A DNA stretch of 64,000 nt from Rhizobium laguerreae (GTDB taxonomy: Bacteria > Pseudomonadota > Alphaproteobacteria > Rhizobiales > Rhizobiaceae). Positions 9,334-17,556 of the stretch are shown in pieces. The notes under the pieces were generated by a model, which saw only the letters and a list, made by a program, of their open reading frames with translations, was not told the origin of the DNA and did no database searches. The stretch spans positions 310,001 through 374,000 of the forward strand of contig NZ_MRDM01000030.1 in assembly GCF_002008165.1 (NCBI RefSeq), given 5' to 3'. Made by a program: the position numbers and the translations under genes. Position 1 is the first letter of the stretch, and each line of letters begins with the position of its first letter.

Positions 9334-10214
9334 CAGCAGTACCGACCGACCAGACCGCAGTGCATCTGCAGGTCGAACCATCGTCGGTGAAGCGGGATCC
9401 GATTCTGATCGGCCTCTGGATCACGCTTGTCATCGTGGCGCTCGTCTGGGTCGCGCCATTCGTCTTCATCGTCTTCACCTCCTTGAAGACGCCGGCGGCG
9501 GTGACAGGTACGGGCGCCTTCGTGCCGCCAACCGAGCTCGCTTTCGAAAACTACAGCGCCGCATGGAGCCGCGGCAACTTCGCAAACTCCTTCTTCAACA
9601 GCGTCATCATCACCGTCATCAAGGTGCCACTCGGGCTGTTCCTTTCGGCGATGGCCGCCTATGCCCTTGCCAAGATCAAGCTGAAGATCACCAAGGCCCT
9701 GCTGCTGCTCGTGGTGTTCGGCACGATGATCCCCTTCCAGGTGATGCTTGCGCCGCTCTTCACCCTGGTCAATTCGTTCGGCCTGATCGACACCTATCCC
9801 GGCGTCATCCTTCCCTACATCGCCTTCGGCGTTCCCTATCAGGTTTTCATCCTGCACGGCTTCTTCAAGAGCATTCCCAAGGAGCTGTCGGAAGCAGCAC
9901 TGATCGACGGCGCAAGCCACTTCATCATCTTCAGACGGATCTTTTTGCCGGTGTGCCTGCCCGTGCTTGCCGCACTGCTCATCCTCGACTTTGTCTCCAC
10001 CTGGAACGAATTCGCCATGGCGCTGGTGCTGCTCCAGGATCAGCACATGTGGACCTTACCGCTCGGCCTGATGTCGTTTCAGGGGCAGTTCTCGAGCAAT
10101 TACGGCCAGCTCAATGCGGCCATCGTGATGACCGTCCTGCCGGCGACGATCGTCTATCTCATCTTCCAGCGTTACTTCGTCTCTGGCCTGACCTCCGGCG
10201 CCGTCAAAGGCTAG
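9330..10214 (+). CDS. Sugar ABC transporter permease, MalG-like
   Basis: This 294-residue inner-membrane permease starts with GTG inside the stop of the previous gene (GTGA overlap). It has about six membrane spans and the ATPase-docking loop EAALIDGASHFIIFRRIFLP, followed by the C-terminal ending SGLTSGAVKG found in many MalG-like proteins. An upstream GAGGAGG supports the start. With the preceding MalF-like protein it forms the heterodimeric channel. The cytosolic GH140-like hydrolase is encoded 33 bases later, so uptake and hydrolysis are likely coupled. Confidence 0.93.
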   Translation: MTAVPTDQTAVHLQVEPSSVKRDPILIGLWITLVIVALVWVAPFVFIVFTSLKTPAAVTGTGAFVPPTELAFENYSAAWSRGNFANSFFNSVIITVIKVPLGLFLSAMAAYALAKIKLKITKALLLLVVFGTMIPFQVMLAPLFTLVNSFGLIDTYPGVILPYIAFGVPYQVFILHGFFKSIPKELSEAALIDGASHFIIFRRIFLPVCLPVLAALLILDFVSTWNEFAMALVLLQDQHMWTLPLGLMSFQGQFSSNYGQLNAAIVMTVLPATIVYLIFQRYFVSGLTSGAVKG

Positions 10215-10247
10215 CGACCACAAAAGCATTCACGAGGAGAATATTCT

Positions 10248-11768
10248 ATGTCTGATGCAACAGTCGAAAAATGGGGCGTGTTCGAGGCCTCCTTTGATGG
10301 ACCCTCCGATGGAAATCCCCATCTCGACGTGGCATTCGATGCCGTGTTCACCCACAAGAGCCGCGAAGTTCGCGTGCCGGGCTTTTATGATGGCAACGGC
10401 ACCTACCGCATCCGCTTCATGCCGGATAGTGAGGGCGAATGGTCGTTTCTGACCCGTTCCAAGACAACCGCACTCGACGGCAAGACCGGCGCACTGATTG
10501 CGACCAGGCCTTCGGCCGGCAATCACGGCCCCGTGCGCGTGCGCAACAAGTTCCACTTCGCCTATGCCGACGGCACCCCCTTCCTATCCTTCGGGACGAC
10601 CTGCTATGCTTGGACGCACCAGCCGCTCGATATGCAGAAGCAGACCCTCGAAACCCTCAAGAAGGCCCGCTTCAACAAGATGCGGATGGGCGTGTTTCCG
10701 AAGGACTATCCCTATAACGTCAACGAGCCGCTGCACGCCTGCTTCGAACGCGGGGCGGACGGAAGGGAAGACTTCGACCGTCCGAACCCCGCCTCGTTCC
10801 AGCACTTCGAAAAGCAGGTCGCAGCGCTCTGCCAACTTGGGATCGAAGCCGATATCATCATCTTCCACCCCTATGACCGGTGGGGCTATGCCGACATGTC
10901 GGCCGAACAGGATTTTCGCTATGTCGAATATCTCGCCGCTCGTCTCGCCGCCTACCGGAACGTCTGGTGGTCGCTTGCCAATGAATATGATTTCCTCATC
11001 GATACGAAGCCGATGGAGCAGTGGGATCGCTACTTCCACATCCTGGAAGAGAACGACCCCTACCAGCACCTGCGCTCCATTCATAATGGCGACGTGACGG
11101 CGAATTTCGATCACCGCAAGCCATGGGTCACGCACATCTGCATTCAAAACCCCGACGTCAAGCGGACCCAGGAATGGCGCGATGCTTACGGCAAGCCTGT
11201 CGTTAACGACGAGCCGGAATATGAAGGCGACATCCTGCAGTCATGGGGCAATCTCAATGCGCAGGAGCTCGTGCATCGCTTCTGGATCACCATGGCACGC
11301 GGCGGCTATGCCGGCCATGGCGAAACCTATTCCCATCCCGAGGACCTGATCTGGTGGGCCAAAGGCGGGGAACTGCGCGGCGAAGCGTGGAAGCGCATCG
11401 CCTTCCTCCGCGACCTCCTGGAAGCCGATGTCAAGCACGGCCTCGAACCGCTGGGCATCATCGGCGAATGGCCCTGGTCCCGCGTGTCGGGCGCGCGCGA
11501 CGGCGACGGCGATTTCCGCCTGATTTATTTCGGCGAGCATCAGCCGGTGATCTGGTCCACGGGTCTGCCGGTCGACAGCGACGATTATGATGTCGATCTC
11601 ATCGACACGTGGGAGATGACGATCACACCGGTCGAAAAGGTGGCGGCTCCCGTTCCGCATCCGACGCGCCATGGCTCGGTCGTGCGCGGTGGCAAGCCGG
11701 ACGCAGCCTTCGGCGTCAAAATTCCGCGCAAGCCGTACCAGGCGCTGCGTGTGCGCAGGAAGCGCTAG
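10248..11768 (+). CDS. GH140-like apiosidase (DUF5060 + DUF4038), cytosolic
   Basis: This 506-residue putative glycoside hydrolase has an N-terminal beta-sandwich of the DUF5060 kind (about residues 8-90, KWGVFEASFDG). A DUF4038 barrel follows from about residue 103, opening FHFAYADGTPFLSFGTTCYAW, and then a C-terminal DUF5605-like domain. Likely acid/base and nucleophile are Glu246 in WSLANEYD and Glu322 in VVNDEPEYEG, spaced as in clan A enzymes. The characterised DUF4038 (GH140) enzyme releases apiose from rhamnogalacturonan II. No signal peptide is present, so the enzyme should act on imported apiosides in the cytosol. Domain calls are firm; apiosidase activity is inferred from family and neighbours. 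Confidence 0.75.
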   Translation: MSDATVEKWGVFEASFDGPSDGNPHLDVAFDAVFTHKSREVRVPGFYDGNGTYRIRFMPDSEGEWSFLTRSKTTALDGKTGALIATRPSAGNHGPVRVRNKFHFAYADGTPFLSFGTTCYAWTHQPLDMQKQTLETLKKARFNKMRMGVFPKDYPYNVNEPLHACFERGADGREDFDRPNPASFQHFEKQVAALCQLGIEADIIIFHPYDRWGYADMSAEQDFRYVEYLAARLAAYRNVWWSLANEYDFLIDTKPMEQWDRYFHILEENDPYQHLRSIHNGDVTANFDHRKPWVTHICIQNPDVKRTQEWRDAYGKPVVNDEPEYEGDILQSWGNLNAQELVHRFWITMARGGYAGHGETYSHPEDLIWWAKGGELRGEAWKRIAFLRDLLEADVKHGLEPLGIIGEWPWSRVSGARDGDGDFRLIYFGEHQPVIWSTGLPVDSDDYDVDLIDTWEMTITPVEKVAAPVPHPTRHGSVVRGGKPDAAFGVKIPRKPYQALRVRRKR

Positions 11769-11788
11769 AAGATGACAAGGGGTACGAA

Positions 11789-12859
11789 ATGTCTGGCTTG
11801 AGTATCAGAAACGTCAAGAAATCCTTCGGTACGGTCGATATCATTCATGGTGTCGACGTCGAGATTGCCGACGGTGAGTTTACCATTCTCGTCGGCCCCT
11901 CCGGCTGCGGCAAGTCGACATTGTTGCGCATGATTGCCGGGCTCGAGGATATCACCGCCGGTCAAATCAGCATTGACGGCCGGGTCGTGAACAATCTGCA
12001 GCCGAAGGATCGCGATATTGCGATGGTCTTCCAGAACTATGCGTTGTACCCGCAGATGACGGTTTCCCAGAACATGGGATTTGCGCTCGAGCTCGCCGGG
12101 GTCAAACGGCCGGAAATCGAACAGAAGGTCGGTGAGGCTGCAGCAATTCTCGGATTGCAGCCGCTTCTCGATCGAAAGCCGGCGCAGCTGTCGGGCGGAC
12201 AGCGACAGCGCGTCGCCATGGGCCGAGCCATCGTTCGAGATCCGAAAGTCTTTCTCTTCGACGAGCCGCTCTCCAATCTGGATGCGAAACTGCGGGTGAA
12301 GATGAGAGCGGAGATCAAGGCTCTGCACCAGCGCCTGAAGACCACGATCGTTTACGTCACCCATGACCAGATCGAAGCCATGACCATGGCCGACAAGATC
12401 GTCGTGCTCCACGGCGGTCGCGTCGAACAGATCGGCAGTCCGCTCGAACTCTACGACCGGCCGCGCAACATCTTTGTCGCCGGCTTCCTCGGCTCCCCCG
12501 CGATGAACTTTCTCGAGGGAACCCTTGAGGGCGCAGGCAACCCGGCATTGTCGCTGTCGGGTGGGTCACGCGTAGCGCTTTCGCGGGCTCCAGCCAATTC
12601 CGCCAACAGGCCGCTGACGCTGGGTATTCGTCCCGAAGACATCACCCTCGGTGGCGAAAACGGTGTGGATGCCGTGGTCAAGGTGGTCGAACCCACGGGA
12701 TCGGAAACCCATGTCGCGGTGGAGCTCGAAGGCAGGGAGCTGACATGGGTCGTTCGCGAACGTGTCGAGCTGGTGCCGGAACAGCCGGTGAAGCTTTCTT
12801 TCGAAACGGCCAAGGTTCACTTTTTCGACCGGCAGACGCAGCAGCGTTTGAGCGCCTGA
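11789..12859 (+). CDS. Sugar ABC transporter ATP-binding protein, MalK/UgpC-like
   Basis: This 356-residue ATPase energises the CUT1 importer. Walker A is GPSGCGKST (about residues 37-45), the signature is LSGGQRQRVAMGRA, and Walker B FLFDEPLSNLDAKLR follows. A C-terminal TOBE/regulatory region begins near residue 235. The start at 11789 lies behind AAGGGGTACGA, and an in-frame codon 180 bases upstream would run back through the hydrolase gene. It is the last gene of the putative apioside operon. No strong terminator is seen between it and the acetyltransferase. Confidence 0.93.
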   Translation: MSGLSIRNVKKSFGTVDIIHGVDVEIADGEFTILVGPSGCGKSTLLRMIAGLEDITAGQISIDGRVVNNLQPKDRDIAMVFQNYALYPQMTVSQNMGFALELAGVKRPEIEQKVGEAAAILGLQPLLDRKPAQLSGGQRQRVAMGRAIVRDPKVFLFDEPLSNLDAKLRVKMRAEIKALHQRLKTTIVYVTHDQIEAMTMADKIVVLHGGRVEQIGSPLELYDRPRNIFVAGFLGSPAMNFLEGTLEGAGNPALSLSGGSRVALSRAPANSANRPLTLGIRPEDITLGGENGVDAVVKVVEPTGSETHVAVELEGRELTWVVRERVELVPEQPVKLSFETAKVHFFDRQTQQRLSA

Positions 12860-13012
12860 AGATGAAGGGCCCGGAGCAAGTCCGTCGAACACGAAACCGG
12901 AATTTGACGGCATCGGGCGTGCTTCATGATTCCTCGTCTTCGCAGCGAATTGGCGACTTGCAATCTCTGATCTCGCCGATAGGCTGTACCTCCAAAACGA
13001 GGTAGCCAAGGC

Positions 13013-13522
13013 ATGCACATTCGAAGGGCCGTCTCCGCCGACGCGGCGGAGCTGAGCAGTCTCCTGAACGAGATCATCCTTGCCGGTGGAACGACCGCAC
13101 TCGAAACGCCGCTTTCGGCTGCCGAGTTCGCGGACTGGTTCATCGACGGCGAGTTTCCGCTTACCTGCCATGTTGCAGAGCACGATAAGTTACTCGTCGG
13201 CTTTCAATCGCTCAGCTTATACGGCGATCCGCCGGAAGGCTTCGCCGACATCGCGACCTTTGCCCGCATGAATCCAAGAACCCCGGGCGTCGGCACCGCT
13301 CTCTTCCCCGCAACCCGAGCCGCAGCGGAAGAGTTCGGGCTCGAATTCATCAATGCCACCATTCGCGCCGACAATGTCAGCGGCCTTGGCTATTACGCAA
13401 AGATGGGCTTCGAGACCTATGACCGGCTGGTCCAGGTTCCGCTTCAGGACGGGACGCCCGTCGACAGGATCAAGAAGCGTTTCAGACTAGACGCCAGACA
13501 CCTCACGATACCCGACGCCTGA
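13013..13522 (+). CDS. GNAT-family N-acetyltransferase
   Basis: This 169-residue protein is a single GNAT domain resembling phosphinothricin/amino-group acetyltransferases. The N-terminus HIRRAVSADAAELSSLLNEI is the family opening. The acetyl-CoA loop reads TPGVGTALFPATRAAAEEFG, followed by NATIRADNVSGLGYYAKMGFE, the usual beta-strand and helix near the C-terminus. It is transcribed on the same strand as the sugar operon but is separated by 153 bases and has no obvious functional link. The physiological substrate cannot be assigned. Confidence 0.85.
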   Translation: MHIRRAVSADAAELSSLLNEIILAGGTTALETPLSAAEFADWFIDGEFPLTCHVAEHDKLLVGFQSLSLYGDPPEGFADIATFARMNPRTPGVGTALFPATRAAAEEFGLEFINATIRADNVSGLGYYAKMGFETYDRLVQVPLQDGTPVDRIKKRFRLDARHLTIPDA

Positions 13523-13815
13523 AACGTGTCGATGGCGCTGTGGGAGCGCTTGGCATCCAAGGGCCGGACCGCCTTGCCCAGCGTCGCCTGCTGTAAGGGA
13601 ACGAGGCCGATAAGCCGATACTGCATCGTTGCAGGCCACGCTCGAGTATTAAGCTTATGAAGTAACAGCGTAGTTTTCCACAATGGAAGAGAAGTGACCT
13701 TTAACTTCCGTCATGAGTTCCTACCCATGAAATCAAGCATTTGGGATAGAGATGGATTTGGAGCCGCAAGGACGTAAAAAGGGAACAGGTCAAAGCCATG
13801 CCCGGAGATTTGTCC

Positions 13816-14709
13816 ATGCCAACTGCGATGTTTACGGCCGACGAACTGGCGGTGATCCGCCGCGCTTACGCCCATCAGGTGGTGGCAACCGCCGCGACGA
13901 CGAACCCGCGGATCGAAGCCGCCTTTGCCACCGTCCCGCGCGAAAAATTCCTCGGCGCGCCGCCATGGCAGATCGCCAATCTGGGCGGAGGATATCGCCC
14001 CCTCCCCTCCTCCGACTTGGTTCTGGCCTATCAGGACGTGCTATTTGCCTTGCAGACCGACAAAGGTGTCAACAATGGCAGTCCCTCACTGCATGCCCGA
14101 CTCCTGGCAGAGCTGGACATACAAATCGGGGATCGCATCGCGCATATCGGTGCCGGCACCGGCTATTACAGCGCCATTCTTTCGGAGCTTGTGGGAACTT
14201 CCGGTCATGTCTATGCCGTCGAGATGGATCCCGATCTGGCTGCCCACGCTCAAACAGCACTTGCCGATCGCGCCAATGTCAGCGTCATAAACGCCGACGG
14301 CAGTCAATGGCCGCAGGAAGAGGTGGATGCGATCTATGTGAATTTCGCCGTCGCGCGACCCGCGGAACCCTGGATCGAAAGGCTTCGGCCTGGAGGGCGC
14401 CTCGTGTTGCCACTCGGCGTGCCGCGCCAGGACCGACCGCCGAAAGGCGGCCGTCATGCATCCCATGGGGCCGCCCTTCGGATTGAGCGCGGCGAGAGTG
14501 GATTTGCGGCGCGTTGGATCGGCACGGCCTATTTCGTCTGCGCCAATGGTGGCCTGTCTATCGGTGACAACGAGATCGAGGCGCTGACAGCCGCCTTTAG
14601 GCGCGGCGGCATCGAGTTCGTCAAAAGCCTGCTCTGGAAAACGGAGCCGCGGATAGGACGCTGCTGGTATATCGGCGACCAATGGGCGCTGTGCTATGAC
14701 GACGAATGA
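13816..14709 (+). CDS. PCMT-like SAM-dependent methyltransferase
   Basis: This protein of about 297 residues resembles protein-L-isoaspartate O-methyltransferases. Motif I appears as IAHIGAGTGYYSAILSEL near residues 109-126. The acidic end of the next strand is VYAVEMDPDL, and the segment REKFLGAPPW before the fold is typical of the family. An upstream in-frame ATG at 13798 is possible, but GGAG eight bases before 13816 favours the later start. It is longer than classical Pcm (about 210 residues) because of a C-terminal extension. Substrate is unknown. Confidence 0.75.
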   Translation: MPTAMFTADELAVIRRAYAHQVVATAATTNPRIEAAFATVPREKFLGAPPWQIANLGGGYRPLPSSDLVLAYQDVLFALQTDKGVNNGSPSLHARLLAELDIQIGDRIAHIGAGTGYYSAILSELVGTSGHVYAVEMDPDLAAHAQTALADRANVSVINADGSQWPQEEVDAIYVNFAVARPAEPWIERLRPGGRLVLPLGVPRQDRPPKGGRHASHGAALRIERGESGFAARWIGTAYFVCANGGLSIGDNEIEALTAAFRRGGIEFVKSLLWKTEPRIGRCWYIGDQWALCYDDE

Positions 14710-14760
14710 ACCATCCGTGCGGCAGTCCACTGCCTGATCTCAGCGAGGAACGAGAGCGAT

Positions 14761-14931
14761 GTGGTGCAGTTCGCCAAAGAGCTCGACGTTCTCGAGGCGA
14801 TACTGCCTTTCGATCTACGCAGTCAGCTCGCCTCGTTTCTGGCCGACGGCGCCGTCAACACACCCACATCTGGCGCAGGAGCACGCACGGCAGCACGCTC
14901 AAAAGCAGGCTCGGAACTGGACCATTTCTAG
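14761..14931 (+). CDS. Possible short GTG-start gene or coding remnant
   Basis: An open stretch of 74 codons in the frame of the methyltransferase follows its stop and reads AAVHCLISARNESDVVQFAK and onward. The composition is amphipathic and protein-like, but there is no ATG. A GTG at 14761 has a weak GCGAGGA about eleven bases upstream, giving 56 residues ending in LDHF. It could be a small real gene, the decayed 3' end of a longer one, or chance. I do not recognise the family. Confidence 0.25.
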   Translation: MVQFAKELDVLEAILPFDLRSQLASFLADGAVNTPTSGAGARTAARSKAGSELDHF

Positions 14932-15121
14932 CTCCGCGCAAGCTGGCTATCAGAGCCCTGCCCTATCCGGTGCCGGAGAACCTCCAGCCTGAGATTTGTC
15001 GGCCTTCATCTTTGATAATCGGACCAAAGGACGCCAGATGCCTGTACATCTTACCAGGAGCGGATCGATTCTCATGGGAAACGAGGCTTCATTGCCCGCC
15101 CGCCGGGCATTGCCAGAATGA

Positions 15122-15155
15122 CAAAAGCCCGGCGCGGGAGAGGTGCGCCGGGCTT
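15122..15155 (-). terminator. Rho-independent terminator-like hairpin, minus orientation
   Basis: Perfect 11-bp arms AAGCCCGGCGC and GCGCCGGGCTT flank a nine-base loop. Read on the minus strand the stem is followed by TTTTGTC, the usual terminator tail. No intact minus-strand gene ends just before it (above 15155), so it may be the relic terminator of a lost gene. Confidence 0.6.
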
Positions 15156-15351
15156 CGATAGGGACCGACAGCCGTGGGAGGAGGAGTGCTGTCCGTCGGA
15201 CCGAAGCGGCTCGGAGGGGTTAAGCGCTTCGGTCTGTCACGAGGTAGTGCCGCAATGCGGCAAATTCAAGCCTAGCGGCCGCACCGATATCATAGACGAG
15301 CCACAGGCGAATTCAGCCTTTTCTGGCACGCGATTGGGCCTGGGCGCGCGG

Positions 15352-15367
15352 GTTGTCCGCGGACAAC
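15352..15367. promoter_or_regulatory. parS-like 16-bp palindrome, copy 1
   Basis: The sequence GTTGTCCGCGGACAAC is a perfect palindrome. It fits the GTTNNNNGCNNNNAAC pattern reported for ParB/RepB centromere sites of rhizobial repABC replicons. An identical copy lies 912 bases away. Binding by a RepB protein is inference. Confidence 0.55.
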
Positions 15368-16263
15368 TTGCCGAGCGGGGGATCTGGGGCAGCGATTTCC
15401 TCCGACTTCCTGCAGAACGATCTGGTCCACCGCGAAACAATTGATGGGGCACCAGGATCGCACTGTGGGTGCGCCAAGCCTGCCGCGAGGGAGATCGTCC
15501 CAAAAGATCGACGACGATCCGTCTTGGCCGCGCAGTGCCCCATCCTTCGCCCGATCATGATGTTGCCTCACTTATCTCCACCCGACTGACGGCCGAATTG
15601 GTCGCGGCGTCGGACAAGGCGATCACCAACCTGACAGATCGGGCGCCGATCACCAACGACGGCGACAACAACCACCATCCGCCCACACTTGCGAATGCTG
15701 CGGCCGGCGCTCGGCTATCCGCTGCATCACCCAAGGGTTCAGCCTTTGGCCTACAGTGCCTGCCGTCACGCGCCACCCTCTCTACCCGGACTGAGGCGGC
15801 CAGCGGGAGCCTCGAAGGACGGGCCTGCCCGTCTTCCCGATCAACTCAGTTGGGGCACCCGCTCTGCCGGAGCGCCGCGTTGCCCTTAGTCAGCCAGCTT
15901 TTCCTTAAGCGATGGGAGCCATCGATTGCCGCCCCACCATGGGGACGCAAGAGCCGCAAGGACGATGGGGCTGCGGCTGCCCGCATCCTTGCCGTACATC
16001 TCTCCCGATGAATGAAACCGAAGCGCCAACAGCCCCGCATTTTTTCGACTGGACGGCGCTCTTCTCCTCGCCAAACATAGTACAGGCTTAGGCATTGCGG
16101 AGCTGTCAGAGATCTTCAAGCCGGATACGCCACGCCTGTTCGGCCGGCGTATGAAACCGCTTTTCGATGACGTCAGGCAGAGCCGTTGACGCGGCCGCAA
16201 TACCCTTGCGAACCAGTTGCTGCGGAACCCGCTTCGCGATCAAACGACCTGGCGGAACATCCG

Positions 16264-16279
16264 GTTGTCCGCGGACAAC
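16264..16279. promoter_or_regulatory. parS-like 16-bp palindrome, copy 2
   Basis: This is an exact second copy of GTTGTCCGCGGACAAC. The flanking bases differ from those of the first copy (the site is followed by AACAGG here and by TTGCCG there). The palindrome itself is therefore conserved, not a longer duplication. Confidence 0.55.
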
Positions 16280-17556
16280 AACAGGATGAGCCAACGCTAG
16301 GGCTTGCAGCTGGGATTTGGGGATTTCACCGGGGAAAGGGCGGAGGGTCGGCTGCTCCATCGGCCATGGAGTCGGCTCCTTAGAAGTCGGCCAGCAGTCC
16401 GACCGTCTCGCTGTCATGCGTTTCTTCGTACGGCCGAGCGGAAGGGCAGGGGCATCCTTTCATTCTGCAGGATCGGCAGCTCACGCCGTCGAACCCGTCG
16501 GGCGCATCAGCCCATTGCGAACAGGCAGTCGCTGAGGTAGAGCACGTCCGTCAGCGCACCGACGCAGCGGCGACTATCGTCGATATGCCTGCGGCAGCGA
16601 GCCGAGCATATGTGGGGACAGCGTTGGGTCCACTTTGCCCTGAGATCGCCGACCGTAGAGCCCAGACCGTCCCACATGCCCGAATGGGCGGCGCCCGTCT
16701 CCGATACAGGCATTTGATAGCGTGCAGCCCCGCTGCCAGCCACTGCAGAAGAGCTGCGTTCATCCCCGGCCGATACGCCGGAAGATGTTCCTGCACCTAC
16801 AAACGGGATGCCGGAGCAGCTCTTGCAGTGGCGGTCGGGGAGGGGCCGCTACCGCAAAGTAGCGCCACGCTGTGTCCGAAGCGGCGCGCACCGCATCTCC
16901 ACCACCGGGCGCTCAGCTCAGCCCACGCGTGGCCACTTGATCGATTTAAGCGCGTACCGCCGAGACACTATCAAGCAACCACCGACGCCATCGAGATCGC
17001 GTCCGCAGGCGGGCATTCTCTCGGTATCACCGACGCTTGCCACGGGGTACACGGAGCGAAAACAATCGGCTCGCAGCCACGGATCGGCACTTGCGCGTTG
17101 AAGCCAGAAGCGGCTATTGCACGTCGTTGTCAGCGGCGCTATTGTTTTGCGGACCGATACAGAAAGCATCGTTGCAGATGCCTGATAGGCGCGGGAATCG
17201 GGTGACAGCAAGGGCCAAGCGCCGCTTCCGATTTTGGCTCCGCACCGGATCTACCCTCTGGCGGCGCCCAAGCACCAGCAGGCAGCAAGGGAACTAAAGC
17301 CATCGTTTGCTTCCGCGAATGGTGATTTGTGCGGCAATATCAATGTATTATGATTTCTGAAACTACACCATTGGCCTTGCTTTAGGAGATACTGAGCGCA
17401 GTGGCGACGCGGCTCAATCGTTTCAATCCCTGCTTCCTCACCCGATTAGGGAAACGGACGATCTCGGTCTTGCATCAAATGTCCGCAGAAAAGCAATGGC
17501 TTGCATCCTTTAGCGACGCGCCGCGTTATCTCCGCACTAGATCGGAGACCATCCAC

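Larger units (their letters stand above)
14932..17400. other. Gene-poor 2.5-kb stretch, probably decayed DNA
   Basis: No reading frame here has both convincing protein character and a ribosome-binding site. Open frames are short and overlap on both strands with proline-, arginine- and serine-rich products typical of chance frames in GC-rich DNA. The stretch contains two copies of a 16-bp palindrome (15352 and 16264) and one strong minus-strand hairpin at 15122. It separates the sugar and acetyltransferase block from the YihY gene. It may be eroded plasmid backbone or old mobile DNA, but no insertion-sequence ends or transposase motifs were recognised. Confidence 0.55.

Noticed and set aside
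13444..13683. Minus-strand frame overlapping the acetyltransferase end
   Set aside because: It overlaps a well-supported gene, lacks a clear start signal and shows no family motif.
14706..15161. Open frame of 151 codons after the methyltransferase
   Set aside because: Composition is chance-like (Arg/Ser/Pro-rich), there is no ribosome-binding site, and it overlaps the more protein-like frame at 14761 and the hairpin at 15125.
15469..16011. Open frame of 180 codons in the coding desert
   Set aside because: No start signal, no recognisable motif, low-complexity Ala/Ser/Arg composition, and competing frames on the other strand.
16106..16417. Minus-strand frame of 103 codons covering the second palindrome
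   Set aside because: It has some protein-like stretches but no family I recognise and no ribosome-binding site; listed only as possible remnant DNA.
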